Positions 6,929 through 14,667 are shown, numbered from the stretch's first letter. The stretch is 19,882 bases of DNA from UBA9715 sp003452695 (GCA_946625225.1 CAMOTA010000045.1:1-19882), one strand, 5' to 3'. The notes: generated by a model not told the origin, from the letters alone. Translations and numbers: made by a program.

Positions 6929-8966
6929 TCCTGTCCTCCTTTTCCTGCGCGTCGGCCGCTTCTATCCGGTCCATCCGGACCGTCTGGTCGGCTGGAATGT
7001 CCTGAATCCGGATAGCCTCGAAGGGACAAACCTGCGTGCACAGGTCGCATCCATTGCATTGCGCGGCATCGATGAAAGCCTGGCCGCGATTGCCACTGCG
7101 CTCGCCTTGGGCCGTCGTGTCGAAACCGATTGCCGGGCAGCCGATTTCGGTGATGCACTTCTTGCAGCCCGTGCATATGGCGGGGTCTATGACAACCGGG
7201 TCGTTGGGGGCCACCAGCTGCACGCAGGGAGATTCGAAGATTACCGCGGATGGGCCGTCGTAGGAGATGGCGGCCTTCGCGGCCACCACGGAAGCGTCTT
7301 TGTCCAGCGGGTTTGCGCGGAAGACCCGCCTGAAGCCCATCGCGAGCAGCGCCGCTTCGATGTCGAGCGGCCGGTTCTGTTCGCCCATCAGCGTGTATCC
7401 CGTTCCAGGATGCGGTTGGCTGCCCGTCATGGCGGTGGTGGCGTTGTCCAGCACCATCACGCTTATGTCGTGGCCGTTATACGCTGCGTTGGCAAGGCCC
7501 GTCATCCCGCTTGCGAAAAACGTGGAGTCGCCGACGAAGGCGACGGCCTTCTTGTCGGGGTCCGCCACCGCGAAGCCCTGTGCCATCGTGATGCCCGCAC
7601 CCATGCACAGGCAGGTGTCCACGGCGTCGAGCGGCCTGGCGTTTCCCAGCGTGTAGCAGCCAATGTCGCCGCAGAGGACGGCCGGCGTCTTGCGAAGCGC
7701 CTGTTTCACGGCGTAGAAGGCGCCGCGATGCGGGCAGCCCGGGCAGAGCACGGGTGGGCGGGTGGGCAAGGTGGCAGGGTCGATGACGGGCGAAGACGGC
7801 GATTCGTAGCCTGCCGAACCGCCCCCTTGTTCCATTGCCTCCCGCGCGTCCAGCGCTTCGGATCTGCGCCACATGCGCAGGCGCCCCGACAGCCCCAGGA
7901 ATTTCTCGATGCGTGTCGCAATATCGTCCACGTCGTTCTCGCCGCGGTCGCGGGCGTCGCCCGTAAGCTTTCCGCGTACTTCGTAGGCAGCATGTGTGCG
8001 CCCTGCCAAGCGCGCGAGCGCATCCTCTATTACGAAATCCAGTTCCTCGAACACCAAGATGTTGCGCAATCCGCGAACGAACTCCGACACGGTTTCCTCG
8101 GGGAAGGGATATGCCAGCCCCACCTGCATGAAGCGGTACGGCGGCATGCTTATGCCGGCTTGCTGTGCACGGTCTTCGACCATGCGCAGGGCTTCGCGTG
8201 CATAGGCTGCGCTGATGCCGCCGGCTATGATGCCGTAGGTGGCGTCGGTGGGGCCTTCAATCGGGTTGAAGGCTTCGAAGCGCTTCTCCACGGCGAATGT
8301 GTGGGCGATTTCGGGCAGGCGGGCGTTAATCTCTCCATGCGCTTCGAAGGCCCGCCGGGGAAAGATCACCCACTTCTGCGGGTCTCGCTCGAAGCCGTTT
8401 TCGGGGATGGCGCGCGCTTCCGTGGCGTCTGCCACGTCGAAGAACGCCGATGCGTGATCCACGCGCGTGGTCGGGCGCACGATAACGGGCGTGTGGAAGC
8501 GCTCCGACAGGTCGAAGGCTGCTTGCACCATGGCGAAGGCCTGCTCGGGCGTGGCCGGATCCAGCACGGGCACCTTTGCAAATGCGGCAAAACGGCGCGT
8601 GTCCTGCTCGGTTTGCGATGAAATGGGCCCCGGGTCGTCTGCCACGACGAGCACGAGCCCGCCGCGCACGCTTACATAATTCAGGCTGAGCAGGGCATCG
8701 CTTGCCACGTTCAGGCCCATCTGCTTGCACGTGAACAGACCGCGTGCACCTGCAAGCGAAGCCCCGAACAGCAGCTCGAGGGCCGCCTTTTCGTTCGTCG
8801 ACCATTCCACATGCACGCCGTGCGCGCTGCCCTGGGCGTGCAACCGTGCAACGGTTTCGACGATTTCCGAGGACGGCGTGCCTGGATAGCCCGCCACCAC
8901 GGCAACGCCCGCCTCGAGCGCTGCATGGGCAATGGCTTCGTTTCCCATCAGGAGTTTCTTCGTCAT
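6921..8966 (-). CDS. iorA: Indolepyruvate:ferredoxin oxidoreductase alpha subunit
   Basis: This 681-aa subunit binds thiamine diphosphate and Fe-S clusters and works with IorB in fermenting aromatic amino acids. Domains in order: pyrimidine-binding/transketolase-like domain (about 1-190, MGNEAIAHAALEAGV then GYPGTPSSE), a middle domain with AYPFPEETV (285-293), the thiamine-diphosphate domain (about 405-580, with CPGCPHRG, GDIGCYTLG and GDSTFFASGMTG at 479-490), and two C-terminal [4Fe-4S] motifs, CTGCKKCITEIGCP (598-611) and CNGCDLCTQVCP (637-648). It is somewhat longer than many family members because of a Ser/Pro/Gly-rich linker about 365-405. The ATG at 8966 follows GAGGTGAAG. The 158 bases upstream to purE hold no gene. 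Confidence 0.95.
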   Translation of the reverse strand: MTKKLLMGNEAIAHAALEAGVAVVAGYPGTPSSEIVETVARLHAQGSAHGVHVEWSTNEKAALELLFGASLAGARGLFTCKQMGLNVASDALLSLNYVSVRGGLVLVVADDPGPISSQTEQDTRRFAAFAKVPVLDPATPEQAFAMVQAAFDLSERFHTPVIVRPTTRVDHASAFFDVADATEARAIPENGFERDPQKWVIFPRRAFEAHGEINARLPEIAHTFAVEKRFEAFNPIEGPTDATYGIIAGGISAAYAREALRMVEDRAQQAGISMPPYRFMQVGLAYPFPEETVSEFVRGLRNILVFEELDFVIEDALARLAGRTHAAYEVRGKLTGDARDRGENDVDDIATRIEKFLGLSGRLRMWRRSEALDAREAMEQGGGSAGYESPSSPVIDPATLPTRPPVLCPGCPHRGAFYAVKQALRKTPAVLCGDIGCYTLGNARPLDAVDTCLCMGAGITMAQGFAVADPDKKAVAFVGDSTFFASGMTGLANAAYNGHDISVMVLDNATTAMTGSQPHPGTGYTLMGEQNRPLDIEAALLAMGFRRVFRANPLDKDASVVAAKAAISYDGPSAVIFESPCVQLVAPNDPVVIDPAICTGCKKCITEIGCPAIGFDTTAQGERSGNRGQAFIDAAQCNGCDLCTQVCPFEAIRIQDIPADQTVRMDRIEAADAQEKEDRNA

Positions 8967-9125
8967 ACTTCACCTCGTGAACATAGGGGTGCATGCGGGT
9001 GCGCGGACCTTGCCGCCATGGCAACGTGCGGAAAGCCGGGGCGTTCGGGCCTTGCGCTTCGGCTGCCGTCCGCGCGAGCGGGGGAGCGCCTCTTTCAACG
9101 TGCCCGAAAGCGAGCGAAGGCGCGC

Positions 9126-9590
9126 TTAGGCTTCGGCCATCGCCTGCTTGAAGTCCAGGATTTTCTGGCGAGCCGCATCGTCGCCGGTGCCGAGCATCTG
9201 CACGGCCAAGATGGCAGCATTCTTGGCGCCGTTAATGGCCACGCAGGCCACGGGCACGCCGCTCGGCATCTGCACCATCGACAACAGCGAGTCCAATCCG
9301 CCCAGGTCGCTCGTCTTCATCGGAACGCAGATAACCGGGCAAGGCGTATATGCTGCAACGACACCGCCCAGGTGCGCGGCCTTGCCCGCCGCAGCGATGA
9401 TCACCTTCATGCCCCGCTCGTGCGCCGTCGACGCCCATTCGTGCACTTCCGCGGGCTTGCGATGCGCGCTGGCAATCTTCACCTCGTAGGGCACGTCGAA
9501 TTCGTCGAGCTGCTGCATGCATGCTTCCATGGTGGGCATATCGGATTTCGAGCCCATGATAATCCCGACTACGGGCTGGTTGTCTGCCAT
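9126..9590 (-). CDS. purE: 5-(carboxyamino)imidazole ribonucleotide mutase
   Basis: PurE moves the carboxyl group of N5-CAIR to carbon 4, giving CAIR, in purine synthesis. The 154-aa protein has the class I layout: GIIMGSKSDMPTM (9-21) with the phosphate-binding GSKSD loop, KIASAHRKP (38-46) with the catalytic His, and the later blocks HLGGVVAAYTPCPVICVP and VACVAINGAKNAAILAVQ. The start at 9590 has only a weak purine-rich ribosome binding site (AGGACAGAGAAAG). No purK follows. The gene diverges from the amidase gene across about 85 bases that contain a symmetrical -10 sequence. It lies 158 bases upstream of iorA on the same strand, so readthrough into iorA is possible. Confidence 0.96.
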   Translation of the reverse strand: MADNQPVVGIIMGSKSDMPTMEACMQQLDEFDVPYEVKIASAHRKPAEVHEWASTAHERGMKVIIAAAGKAAHLGGVVAAYTPCPVICVPMKTSDLGGLDSLLSMVQMPSGVPVACVAINGAKNAAILAVQMLGTGDDAARQKILDFKQAMAEA

Positions 9591-9610
9591 AGCTTTCTCT
9601 GTCCTCTCTG

Positions 9611-9639
9611 TCTTGTTCGGGCCATCGCATCATTATAAT
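9611..9639 (+). promoter_or_regulatory. Promoter of the amidase gene with a symmetrical -10 box
   Basis: A perfect TATAAT (9634-9639) sits inside the palindrome CATTATAATG, so the same bases give TATAAT on the minus strand (9632-9637) for purE. TTGTTC (9613-9618, spacer 15) or TCTTGT (9611-9616, spacer 17) is the likely plus-strand -35 box. Divergent transcription from one shared -10 region is plausible. Confidence 0.55.
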
Positions 9640-9675
9640 GTGTGTTTGAACATGAGCGGAGGAAACGAGATAAGT

Positions 9676-10575
9676 GTGAAGGCAGATAAAATGGGGAATC
9701 GTATGCTGGCCGGGTCGCGGGTAGCAACGGGGGGTCGTATGCTGTCGTCCGGGTGGATTCTTGCAGGCAAGTTTGCGGTTGCGCTGGCGGCGGTTGCGCT
9801 TGCCCTCGCCTGCAGCGCATGCGCGCAAGCATCGCCTGTGGCATCGGGGTCGAGCGAAGCGGGCGCCACCTCGGGCTCGCTGTCCGCAGCTTCGGTTGCC
9901 CCGTCGCAGGCAACCGCCCCTGCGTCCGATTCGGCATCGGCTTCCACCGCGTCGGCATCTGCAGCTTCGGCCTCGTCGCAGGCGTCTTCTGCGGCTAAGG
10001 TCGCGCAGGCCCGTGCCGCATTGGTTCTGACCGAGGATTTCCGCGCAAGCTTGGACCATGGTCCCAAGAGCCCCGAATTCCAGAAGTACATCGTGCTGCA
10101 CGACACCGAAAGCGATGGCGATGCCACAGGCGTCGTGGACTATTGGGAAAATGCCGGCAGGTTTGTGTCCGCGCACTTCGTCATCAACAAGGACGGCTCC
10201 ATCGTGCAATGCGTGCCTCTGGATAGAATCGGGCATCATGCCGGCTATGGCGACACCGGCCACAACGGGCAATTCGGCGTTGTCGAAGATGGGCGCGACG
10301 ATATGCGCGGCGCATCTCCCATCGGCGACTGGGCGGCAGACTACGGCATGAACGCCTGGTCGGTGGGTATCGAAATGGTGCACGTGGGCGGTAGCGGCGA
10401 ATATCCCGAAGCGCAGCTGCAGGCGCTGGACAAGCTTGTTGCCTATATCGATGCCTATTTCGGGTTTGAATCCGCGATTATCGACCACAAGGCCTGGCGC
10501 ACGGGTAATTCCGACACATCCCCCGAATTCGCGGCCTATCTGGTGAATTATCAGGACCACCGCACGCACGCATAG
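9676..10575 (+). CDS. Secreted N-acetylmuramoyl-L-alanine amidase (Amidase_2/PGRP fold)
   Basis: It is predicted to cleave the lactyl-amide bond between N-acetylmuramic acid and the peptide stem of peptidoglycan, outside the membrane. With GTG 9676 as start (after GGAGGAAA, with a long spacing) it has 299 aa. Residues 27-50 are a signal segment (ILAGKFAVALAAVALALACSAC) that could be lipoprotein-type or ordinary. Residues about 52-110 are a Ser/Ala-rich flexible linker. The catalytic domain spans about 138-295, with YIVLHDTES (zinc His 142), GHHAGYG (186-192) and IIDHKAWRTGNSDTSPEF (268-285), predicted to supply zinc ligands His 271 and Asp 280. ATG 9652 is an alternative start, but it would place the ribosome binding site inside the gene. 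The gene stands alone and probably serves cell-wall remodelling. Confidence 0.85.
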   Translation: MKADKMGNRMLAGSRVATGGRMLSSGWILAGKFAVALAAVALALACSACAQASPVASGSSEAGATSGSLSAASVAPSQATAPASDSASASTASASAASASSQASSAAKVAQARAALVLTEDFRASLDHGPKSPEFQKYIVLHDTESDGDATGVVDYWENAGRFVSAHFVINKDGSIVQCVPLDRIGHHAGYGDTGHNGQFGVVEDGRDDMRGASPIGDWAADYGMNAWSVGIEMVHVGGSGEYPEAQLQALDKLVAYIDAYFGFESAIIDHKAWRTGNSDTSPEFAAYLVNYQDHRTHA

Positions 10576-10880
10576 GCGGGCGGCTTTGCACGGTGTGGCT
10601 TACCTCCTGTGCTGGTCGGCCACCTGAATTCCCGCCACGTCATAACTTGGTGGGAATTCAGGGGGCCGGTGTTTTGCTGCTCGCCGAACTGCTCCTGGCC
10701 CGAAGGCTGCGCCATCTGCTGCTGGTTGCCCATGTCTTGCGGATTGCCCTGGCCCCACGAAGGAGCTGCAAAGGCCACCCCTGGCACCATCGACAGCGCC
10801 AACATGCCCGCAACTACTCCGCCGCCCAAACGGCTGCGGAAGCTCTTGTGGTCGATTGCTTTCACGTCTTTCTTGCTCAT
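10551..10880 (-). CDS. Small Gln-rich secreted protein, 3' end formed by a palindromic repeat
   Basis: The start is well supported: AAGGAGA lies 7 bases before ATG 10880. The 109-aa product begins MSKKDVKAIDHKSF, has a signal peptide (RLGGGVVAGMLALSMVPGVAFA, cleavage expected near residue 38) and then a Gln/Met/Pro-rich stretch (residues about 42-70, GNPQDMGNQQQMAQPSGQ). From residue about 73 the reading frame runs through a 20-bp-arm palindrome (10618-10667) and ends in basic, uncharacteristic sequence that overlaps the convergent amidase gene by 25 bases. The natural C-terminus may therefore have been lost to insertion of the repeat. No family is recognised. Confidence 0.55.
   Translation of the reverse strand: MSKKDVKAIDHKSFRSRLGGGVVAGMLALSMVPGVAFAAPSWGQGNPQDMGNQQQMAQPSGQEQFGEQQNTGPLNSHQVMTWREFRWPTSTGGKPHRAKPPAYACVRWS
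10618..10667. repeat. Palindrome with GAATTCCC core inside the small secreted-protein gene
   Basis: The arms 10618-10637 (GGCCACCTGAATTCCCGCCA) and 10648-10667 match in 18 of 20 positions around a 10-base loop. It carries no T-run. Its compact stem-loop form resembles a REP-type element. It could also serve as a bidirectional stop signal between the convergent genes. Confidence 0.8.
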
Positions 10881-11151
10881 GTCGTTCTCCTTGGTCGATG
10901 TCTTCGCGTCTCATGCGCGCTCGACCTGAAAACGAACGAGCTCTGCAAAACCTTTCGTCCGCTGCAAGCATTCACAATTCATTCATAGTTCAGGGCGACT
11001 GCTCGGTCTTCCGGGCCAGTAACCCGGTAGAACGAAAGGACGTGCCAGCAAACTCCCGGCCAAGCCGTGGGCGGTAACAACGTTGCACGCCGCCTGCTTG
11101 CCGGGGTGAAAGATCGGTGGCCTATCTGATAATTCGCCGTTCAGCACGTTT
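10881..11151. other. Gene-free spacer with several possible RNA stems
   Basis: No convincing reading frame is present. On the minus strand this is the leader side of the small secreted-protein gene. Several short complementary pairs cluster at about 10990-11110: CCGGG / CCCGG around GGGCCAGTAACCC, CGGCC / a nearby GGCCG-type partner, and the palindrome CAACGTTG. I compared it with cobalamin, molybdenum-cofactor, TPP and cyclic-di-GMP riboswitches from memory and found no match. Confidence 0.4.
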
Positions 11152-11187
11152 GCGAAAGGGTGGGCCCTTCGCGGGAAGGACCCACCC
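11152..11187 (-). terminator. Probable terminator of trpB
   Basis: A 13-bp stem with one mismatch (11175-11187 with 11158-11170, tip loop GCGG) lies about 30 bases after the trpB stop and is followed on the minus strand by TTTCGC. The T-run is short, so termination may be partial. Confidence 0.65.
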
Positions 11188-11215
11188 GATACCGTTTGTG
11201 CAAATCTTGCAGTTG

Positions 11216-12640
11216 CTATTCCAGCCCGAAGTCGGGAATGGTGGCAAAGCCGCGCTGCAAGTCTTCGTCGGTGGGGATGTAGTCGCTCATAGATCCGTTC
11301 AGGTATGCCTCGTAGGCGTACATGTCGAAGTAGCCGGTGCCCGTAAGGCCGAACAGGATCACCTTCTCTTCGCCTGTTTCCCTGCACTTCAGGGCCTCGT
11401 CGATGGCGACGCGGATGGCGTGGCTGCTTTCGGGGGCCGGCAGCGTGCCTTCGACGCGCGCGAACTGGACTGCTGCATCGAACACGTCGGTTTGCTCGAC
11501 CGCGCGCGCCTCGTCCAGGAAACCGTCGTGGTAGAGCTGCGAGAGGATGGGGCTCATGCCGTGGTACCGTAAACCGCCGGCGTGGTTGGGGCTGGGCATG
11601 AAGCCGTTGCCCAGCGTGTACATCTTGGCAAGCGGGGTGATTTGGCCCGAATCGCAGAAGTCGTAGGTGAACTTGCCGCGTGTAAGCGAAGGGCAGCTGG
11701 CAGGTTCGACCGCGATGAAGTGCGGAGCCGGCTTTCCGAGCAGCTTATCGCGCATGAACGGCGCCATAAGCCCGCCAAGGTTCGATCCGCCGCCCGCGCA
11801 GCCGATGACGATGTCTGGGTATACGCCAATCTTTTCCATGGCGGCCTTTGCCTCGAGGCCGATGATGGATTGGTGGATGAGCACCTGGTTCAACACGCTT
11901 CCCAGCACGTATTTGTAGCCATCGCTGCCCACTGCAACCTCGACTGCCTCGGAAATGGCCGTGCCCAAACTGCCCGAATGGTCCTCGAACTGGGCAAGGA
12001 TCTTGCGTCCAATTTCGGTCGTATCGGACGGCGAGGGGACGATCGATGCGCCGTAGGTTTCGATGACCGCGCGCCGGAACGGCTTCTGTTCGTAGGAGCA
12101 GCGCACCATGTACACCTTGCAATCCAGATCGAAGAAGCTGCATGCCATGGAAAGCGCGGTTCCCCATTGGCCTGCGCCCGTTTCGGTCGTAACGCCCTTC
12201 AGTCCCTGCTGCTTGGCGTAGTAGGCTTGCGCTATTGCGGAATTCAGCTTGTGCGATCCGCTTGTGTTGCCGCCTTCGAATTTGTAGTAGATCTTCGCGG
12301 GGGTGCCGAGCAGCTTTTCCAGGAAGGTGGCGCGCACCAACGGCGATGGGCGGTACATCTTGTAGAATTCACGCACCTCGTCGGGGATGGGGATGAATGC
12401 GTCGGTGTCGTTCAGCTCCTGTTTCGCCAGCTCTTCGCAGAATACCGGTGCCAGGTCTTCCACGGTGACCGGTTTCAAGGTGCCGGGGTTGATGATGGGC
12501 CGGTGGTCGGTCTTCATGTCTGCGCGCACGTTGTAGTAATGGGTGGGAATCTCGTCTTCTGCAAGGTAGATCTTGTAGGGATCGTTGCCCTGCGCGCTCA
12601 TGGCGCCCCGGTTTTCCAGCAGTTCCTTCGCCGTTGCCAT
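11216..12640 (-). CDS. trpB: Tryptophan synthase beta chain, TrpB2 type
   Basis: It is a pyridoxal-phosphate enzyme that joins indole and serine to make tryptophan. The 474-aa length, the N-terminal extension (YYNVRADMKTDHRPIINPGTLKPV) and RPSPLVRATFLEKLLGTPAKIYYK mark the TrpB2 group, longer than ordinary TrpB (about 400 aa). K131 in GGNTSGSHKLNSA binds the cofactor, ETGAGQWG (153-160) is a substrate loop, and CAGGGSNLGG grips the phosphate. The start at 12640 is chosen for AGGAGG 6 bases upstream. No trpA or other trp gene is beside it, which fits the known view of TrpB2 as a stand-alone indole-salvage enzyme. A T-box leader upstream ties it to tryptophan supply. Confidence 0.95.
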   Translation of the reverse strand: MATAKELLENRGAMSAQGNDPYKIYLAEDEIPTHYYNVRADMKTDHRPIINPGTLKPVTVEDLAPVFCEELAKQELNDTDAFIPIPDEVREFYKMYRPSPLVRATFLEKLLGTPAKIYYKFEGGNTSGSHKLNSAIAQAYYAKQQGLKGVTTETGAGQWGTALSMACSFFDLDCKVYMVRCSYEQKPFRRAVIETYGASIVPSPSDTTEIGRKILAQFEDHSGSLGTAISEAVEVAVGSDGYKYVLGSVLNQVLIHQSIIGLEAKAAMEKIGVYPDIVIGCAGGGSNLGGLMAPFMRDKLLGKPAPHFIAVEPASCPSLTRGKFTYDFCDSGQITPLAKMYTLGNGFMPSPNHAGGLRYHGMSPILSQLYHDGFLDEARAVEQTDVFDAAVQFARVEGTLPAPESSHAIRVAIDEALKCRETGEEKVILFGLTGTGYFDMYAYEAYLNGSMSDYIPTDEDLQRGFATIPDFGLE

Positions 12641-12762
12641 TGTTGGCCTCCTGTTCTGCCGCGTTCCTTGCGGCGCTCTGCGTTCCCGATGGTGAACGCT
12701 TTGTCCTTCGGCAGGCCGCTGCAATGTCGTAACGGCCAGCCACCTGGAGGTTTCGGGCAAAC

Positions 12763-13031
12763 AAAAAAGCCCTTGCCTCCTTTTTGCAGGGACAAGAGCC
12801 TATGCGAAGCTCCTGCGGTGCCACCGCTGCTTGGTACGTGTGTACCCTCTCGTGAAGCGCCATCACGCTCCTGTTGTTAACGCCAACGTACGTCCGAAAC
12901 TACTCTCGCTCGCGCGATTTTGCCCCAGCCCTCAAGGGCCCATCCCCAAGCTCGCATCTCCGCCGGGATTCCACCATCCCCGGCTCTCTGTGGGCGCGTT
13001 TGCTCGAGGCACTTCCCTCTCATCGGTTTGT
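12763..13031 (-). ncRNA. T-box leader, probably tRNA-Trp responsive, upstream of trpB
   Basis: Read on the minus strand, the leader has all the main T-box parts. Stem I begins with a GATGAGAGGG block and contains AGAGAGCCGGGG followed by TGGTGGAA (12987-12960 region). A UGG triplet in GCTTGGGGATG (12946-12948) lies where the specifier codon is expected and would read tryptophan. The antiterminator holds CAGCGGTGGCACCGCAGG (12829-12812); its UGGC would pair with a tRNA 3' end GCCA, matching the G discriminator of bacterial tRNA-Trp. The competing terminator GTCCCTGC / GCAAGGGC ends in six T (12763-12797). Uncharged tRNA-Trp should allow readthrough into trpB. Specifier placement is by eye. Confidence 0.88.
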
Positions 13032-13038
13032 TGGGGGC

Positions 13039-13067
13039 ACTTTAGTACAGTGCAGCGGATTCGTCAA
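13039..13067 (-). promoter_or_regulatory. Promoter of the T-box/trpB transcript
   Basis: On the minus strand TTGACG (13062-13067) and TAAAGT (13039-13044) are separated by an ideal 17-base spacer, about 8 bases before the start of the T-box leader. Confidence 0.7.
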
Positions 13068-13120
13068 GAGGAAAATTAGGTGAAATTGGATACATATTGT
13101 GCGCGGCTCGACCGCGCCTT

Positions 13121-13543
13121 GAATACCGGTGCCAGGCACCCGTATTCACCCGGCCGGCGCCATCCACCCGCAAGGCCGCCCTCGTGTCCGGCGAGGCGGG
13201 GGTTGCGGGTGGATCGGGGCATCGGATCGCCGTTTCCCGGGGTTCCGGCGCGCGAGGGCGGGGTTGCGGGTGGATTTCCAGCTTCCCGGGAGGCCCCCGG
13301 CGGCGTTTTCCCAGGTCGGCTTTCGGCGGCAACTCGAGATTCCACCCGCAACCCCCGCCATGTGCCCGCGGGGGGCCGAAAGGCCCGTTCTTGCGGCCCC
13401 GTTCACCCGCAAGGCCGCCCTCGTGTCCGGCGAGGCGGGGGTTGCGGGTGGGCCGGGCCCGGCCGCGAAAGGCAGAGCTTGAATCCCCGTTCTACGCTTA
13501 GTGAATACGGGTACCTGGCACCGGTATTCTGGCACCGGTATTC
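13121..13543. repeat. Cluster of GC-rich palindromic repeats bounded by 27-bp inverted repeats
   Basis: The left boundary is an imperfect 27-bp palindrome at 13121-13147 (GAATACCGGTGCC...). The same unit recurs inverted at 13503-13529 with one mismatch, followed by an extra direct half-copy TGGCACCGGTATTC (13516-13529 and 13530-13543). Between them lie an identical 47-bp repeat at 13165-13211 and 13404-13450, itself an inverted repeat with ends CACCCGCAA / TTGCGGGTG. Further copies of TTGCGGGTGGA or its complement occur at 13264-13274 and 13341-13351. No protein is encoded. The cluster truncates the neighbouring ATPase fragment. It resembles a composite REP/BIME-like array. Confidence 0.88.
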
Positions 13544-13552
13544 TGAGGTGTT

Positions 13553-13819
13553 CATGTAGCGCAGCCAGCGGCGACGGTCGTGGTGCAGGGGCGCCGTCCA
13601 GGGGTAGCCCCCGAAGAAGAGGTACTCATCGAGGCTGTACCCGAACGCCTCGGCGCATTCGGGGTACGTCCAGTGCGTGCTCTCTATGAGCTCGAACCTG
13701 CCTGCGAGCGACTCGTCCAGGCCCTCCTGGATCAGCGTTGCCGAAGACCCCGTCAGCAGCATGCGAAGGTCGATGCAGGCCAGCGCATCCTCGTCCCATA
13801 GCGTCTTGACAACCGATGA
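13553..13819 (-). pseudogene. Internal fragment of an AAA_14/DUF4143-type ATPase
   Basis: The minus-strand frame reads VVKTLWDEDALACIDLRMLL (Walker B and sensor-1 region) and then TGSSATLIQEGLDESLAGRFELIESTHWTYPECAEAFGY and YLFFGGYPWTAPLHHDRRRWLRYM, the middle part of the AAA+ ATPases with a C-terminal DUF4143 domain. The Walker A half is absent: an in-frame TGA stands at 13820-13822. The C-terminal part is cut off where the repeat cluster begins near 13550. Full-length members have about 400-450 residues; only about 88 remain. A fragment of the C-terminal domain of the same family lies at 16602-16979 on the opposite strand. Confidence 0.8.
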
Positions 13820-13854
13820 TCAATATGTGCTACTCACCATGATGCGTTTGCCCG

Positions 13855-14667
13855 TCATTGCCCTCTGCGCTTCCATAGCACAAAGGCGGCAACGGCCACC
13901 ACGACAGCACCCAAGGCGATCGCGGCATATGGAATCCCTCCTTCGCGGGCGGGAGCCTCGGTCGCGGTGCTCGGCTTGGTATCGGTGCCCAGTTCGGTCT
14001 CGTTCACGCCACTTGCGCCTCCATCGCCGTCGCCTGTCCCGCTCGGCTCCGTTGCGGCTTTTCCGCTCGGCGCCTTAGCGGATTCGGTGTCCACCGCGAT
14101 GCGCTTTCCAGCCTCGTCGGCGTAAATCACGCTCGTCCCGCGAACCTCCAGCTCTTGGCCGCCGTCGACGGCTATGGCAACGGTGCCGTCCTCATGCTCC
14201 ACGAGCTCGAAGCTGTGGGCGCTGTCCAAGGTCCGCATGGCGCCGGAGCTGTCGACGAGCACGAGGCTGCCGCCTTCGTCGACGGTCACAATCGACCCGT
14301 CTCCCAGCCGCACCCCCGTACGACCTTGCCCCGGTCGAGAATGCGCGGAACCGGAAGGCGTAGACGCCGCCTTCTCGCCGCCGACGTCGATCTCCGTCTC
14401 GGAACCGTAGTCGGAGCCGACATTGGGGGATTGCGAGGCGGGAATAGCATCATTTCCGGGCCCTGTAGTCTCCGAACCTTCCATCGCGCCGCCCTCGTTG
14501 CCAGAGCCAAGCTCCACGGGGACGAAATCGTCCGCCATCTCCGTCTCGTCCGCAGCGAGCGCTGCCATCGTGGGCGATGCGGCCAGCAGCAGGGACGCGA
14601 AAAGCGCGGCGGCCATCCGGCGCGCCGACGGTCGCCTCCCGGCCGCTCGCCCAGCAGCGAGCGCCAC
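13855..14667 (-). CDS. Secreted, C-terminally membrane-anchored protein of unknown function
   Basis: Taken from GTG 14667 the product has 270 aa. Residues 1-38 form a signal peptide (RRMAAALFASLLLAASPTMAALA, cleavage near ALA-AD). The middle is acidic and Ser/Thr/Gly-rich, with a compact repeating beta-like stretch LGDGSIVTVDEGGSLVLVDSSGAMRTL and VAIAVDGGQELEVRG (about 120-185). The last 27 residues, GGIPYAAIALGAVVVAVAAF plus WKRRGQ, form a transmembrane anchor with a basic tail; no sortase LPxTG motif is present. The GTG lies 4 bases after the stop of the 41-aa peptide gene, pointing to translational coupling; ATG 14616 is an alternative. The longer frame from 14781 is rejected because it overlaps that peptide gene. 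No family is recognised. Confidence 0.7.
   Translation of the reverse strand: MALAAGRAAGRRPSARRMAAALFASLLLAASPTMAALAADETEMADDFVPVELGSGNEGGAMEGSETTGPGNDAIPASQSPNVGSDYGSETEIDVGGEKAASTPSGSAHSRPGQGRTGVRLGDGSIVTVDEGGSLVLVDSSGAMRTLDSAHSFELVEHEDGTVAIAVDGGQELEVRGTSVIYADEAGKRIAVDTESAKAPSGKAATEPSGTGDGDGGASGVNETELGTDTKPSTATEAPAREGGIPYAAIALGAVVVAVAAFVLWKRRGQ

Noticed and set aside
6354..8621. 755-aa plus-strand ORF
   Set aside because: It lies opposite iorA and iorB, whose domains and cofactors are clear. Long antisense frames are common at this GC content.
10985..11115. Cobalamin, TPP, molybdenum-cofactor or cyclic-di-GMP riboswitch
   Set aside because: The diagnostic conserved blocks of these families are absent on both strands.
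13165..13450. CRISPR-like array
   Set aside because: Only two full 47-bp units occur, 192 bases apart, with partial copies in both orientations, no regular spacers and no cas genes.
13080..13559. 159-aa plus-strand ORF through the repeat cluster
   Set aside because: Its sequence is translated palindromic repeat, with no start signal and no conserved domain.
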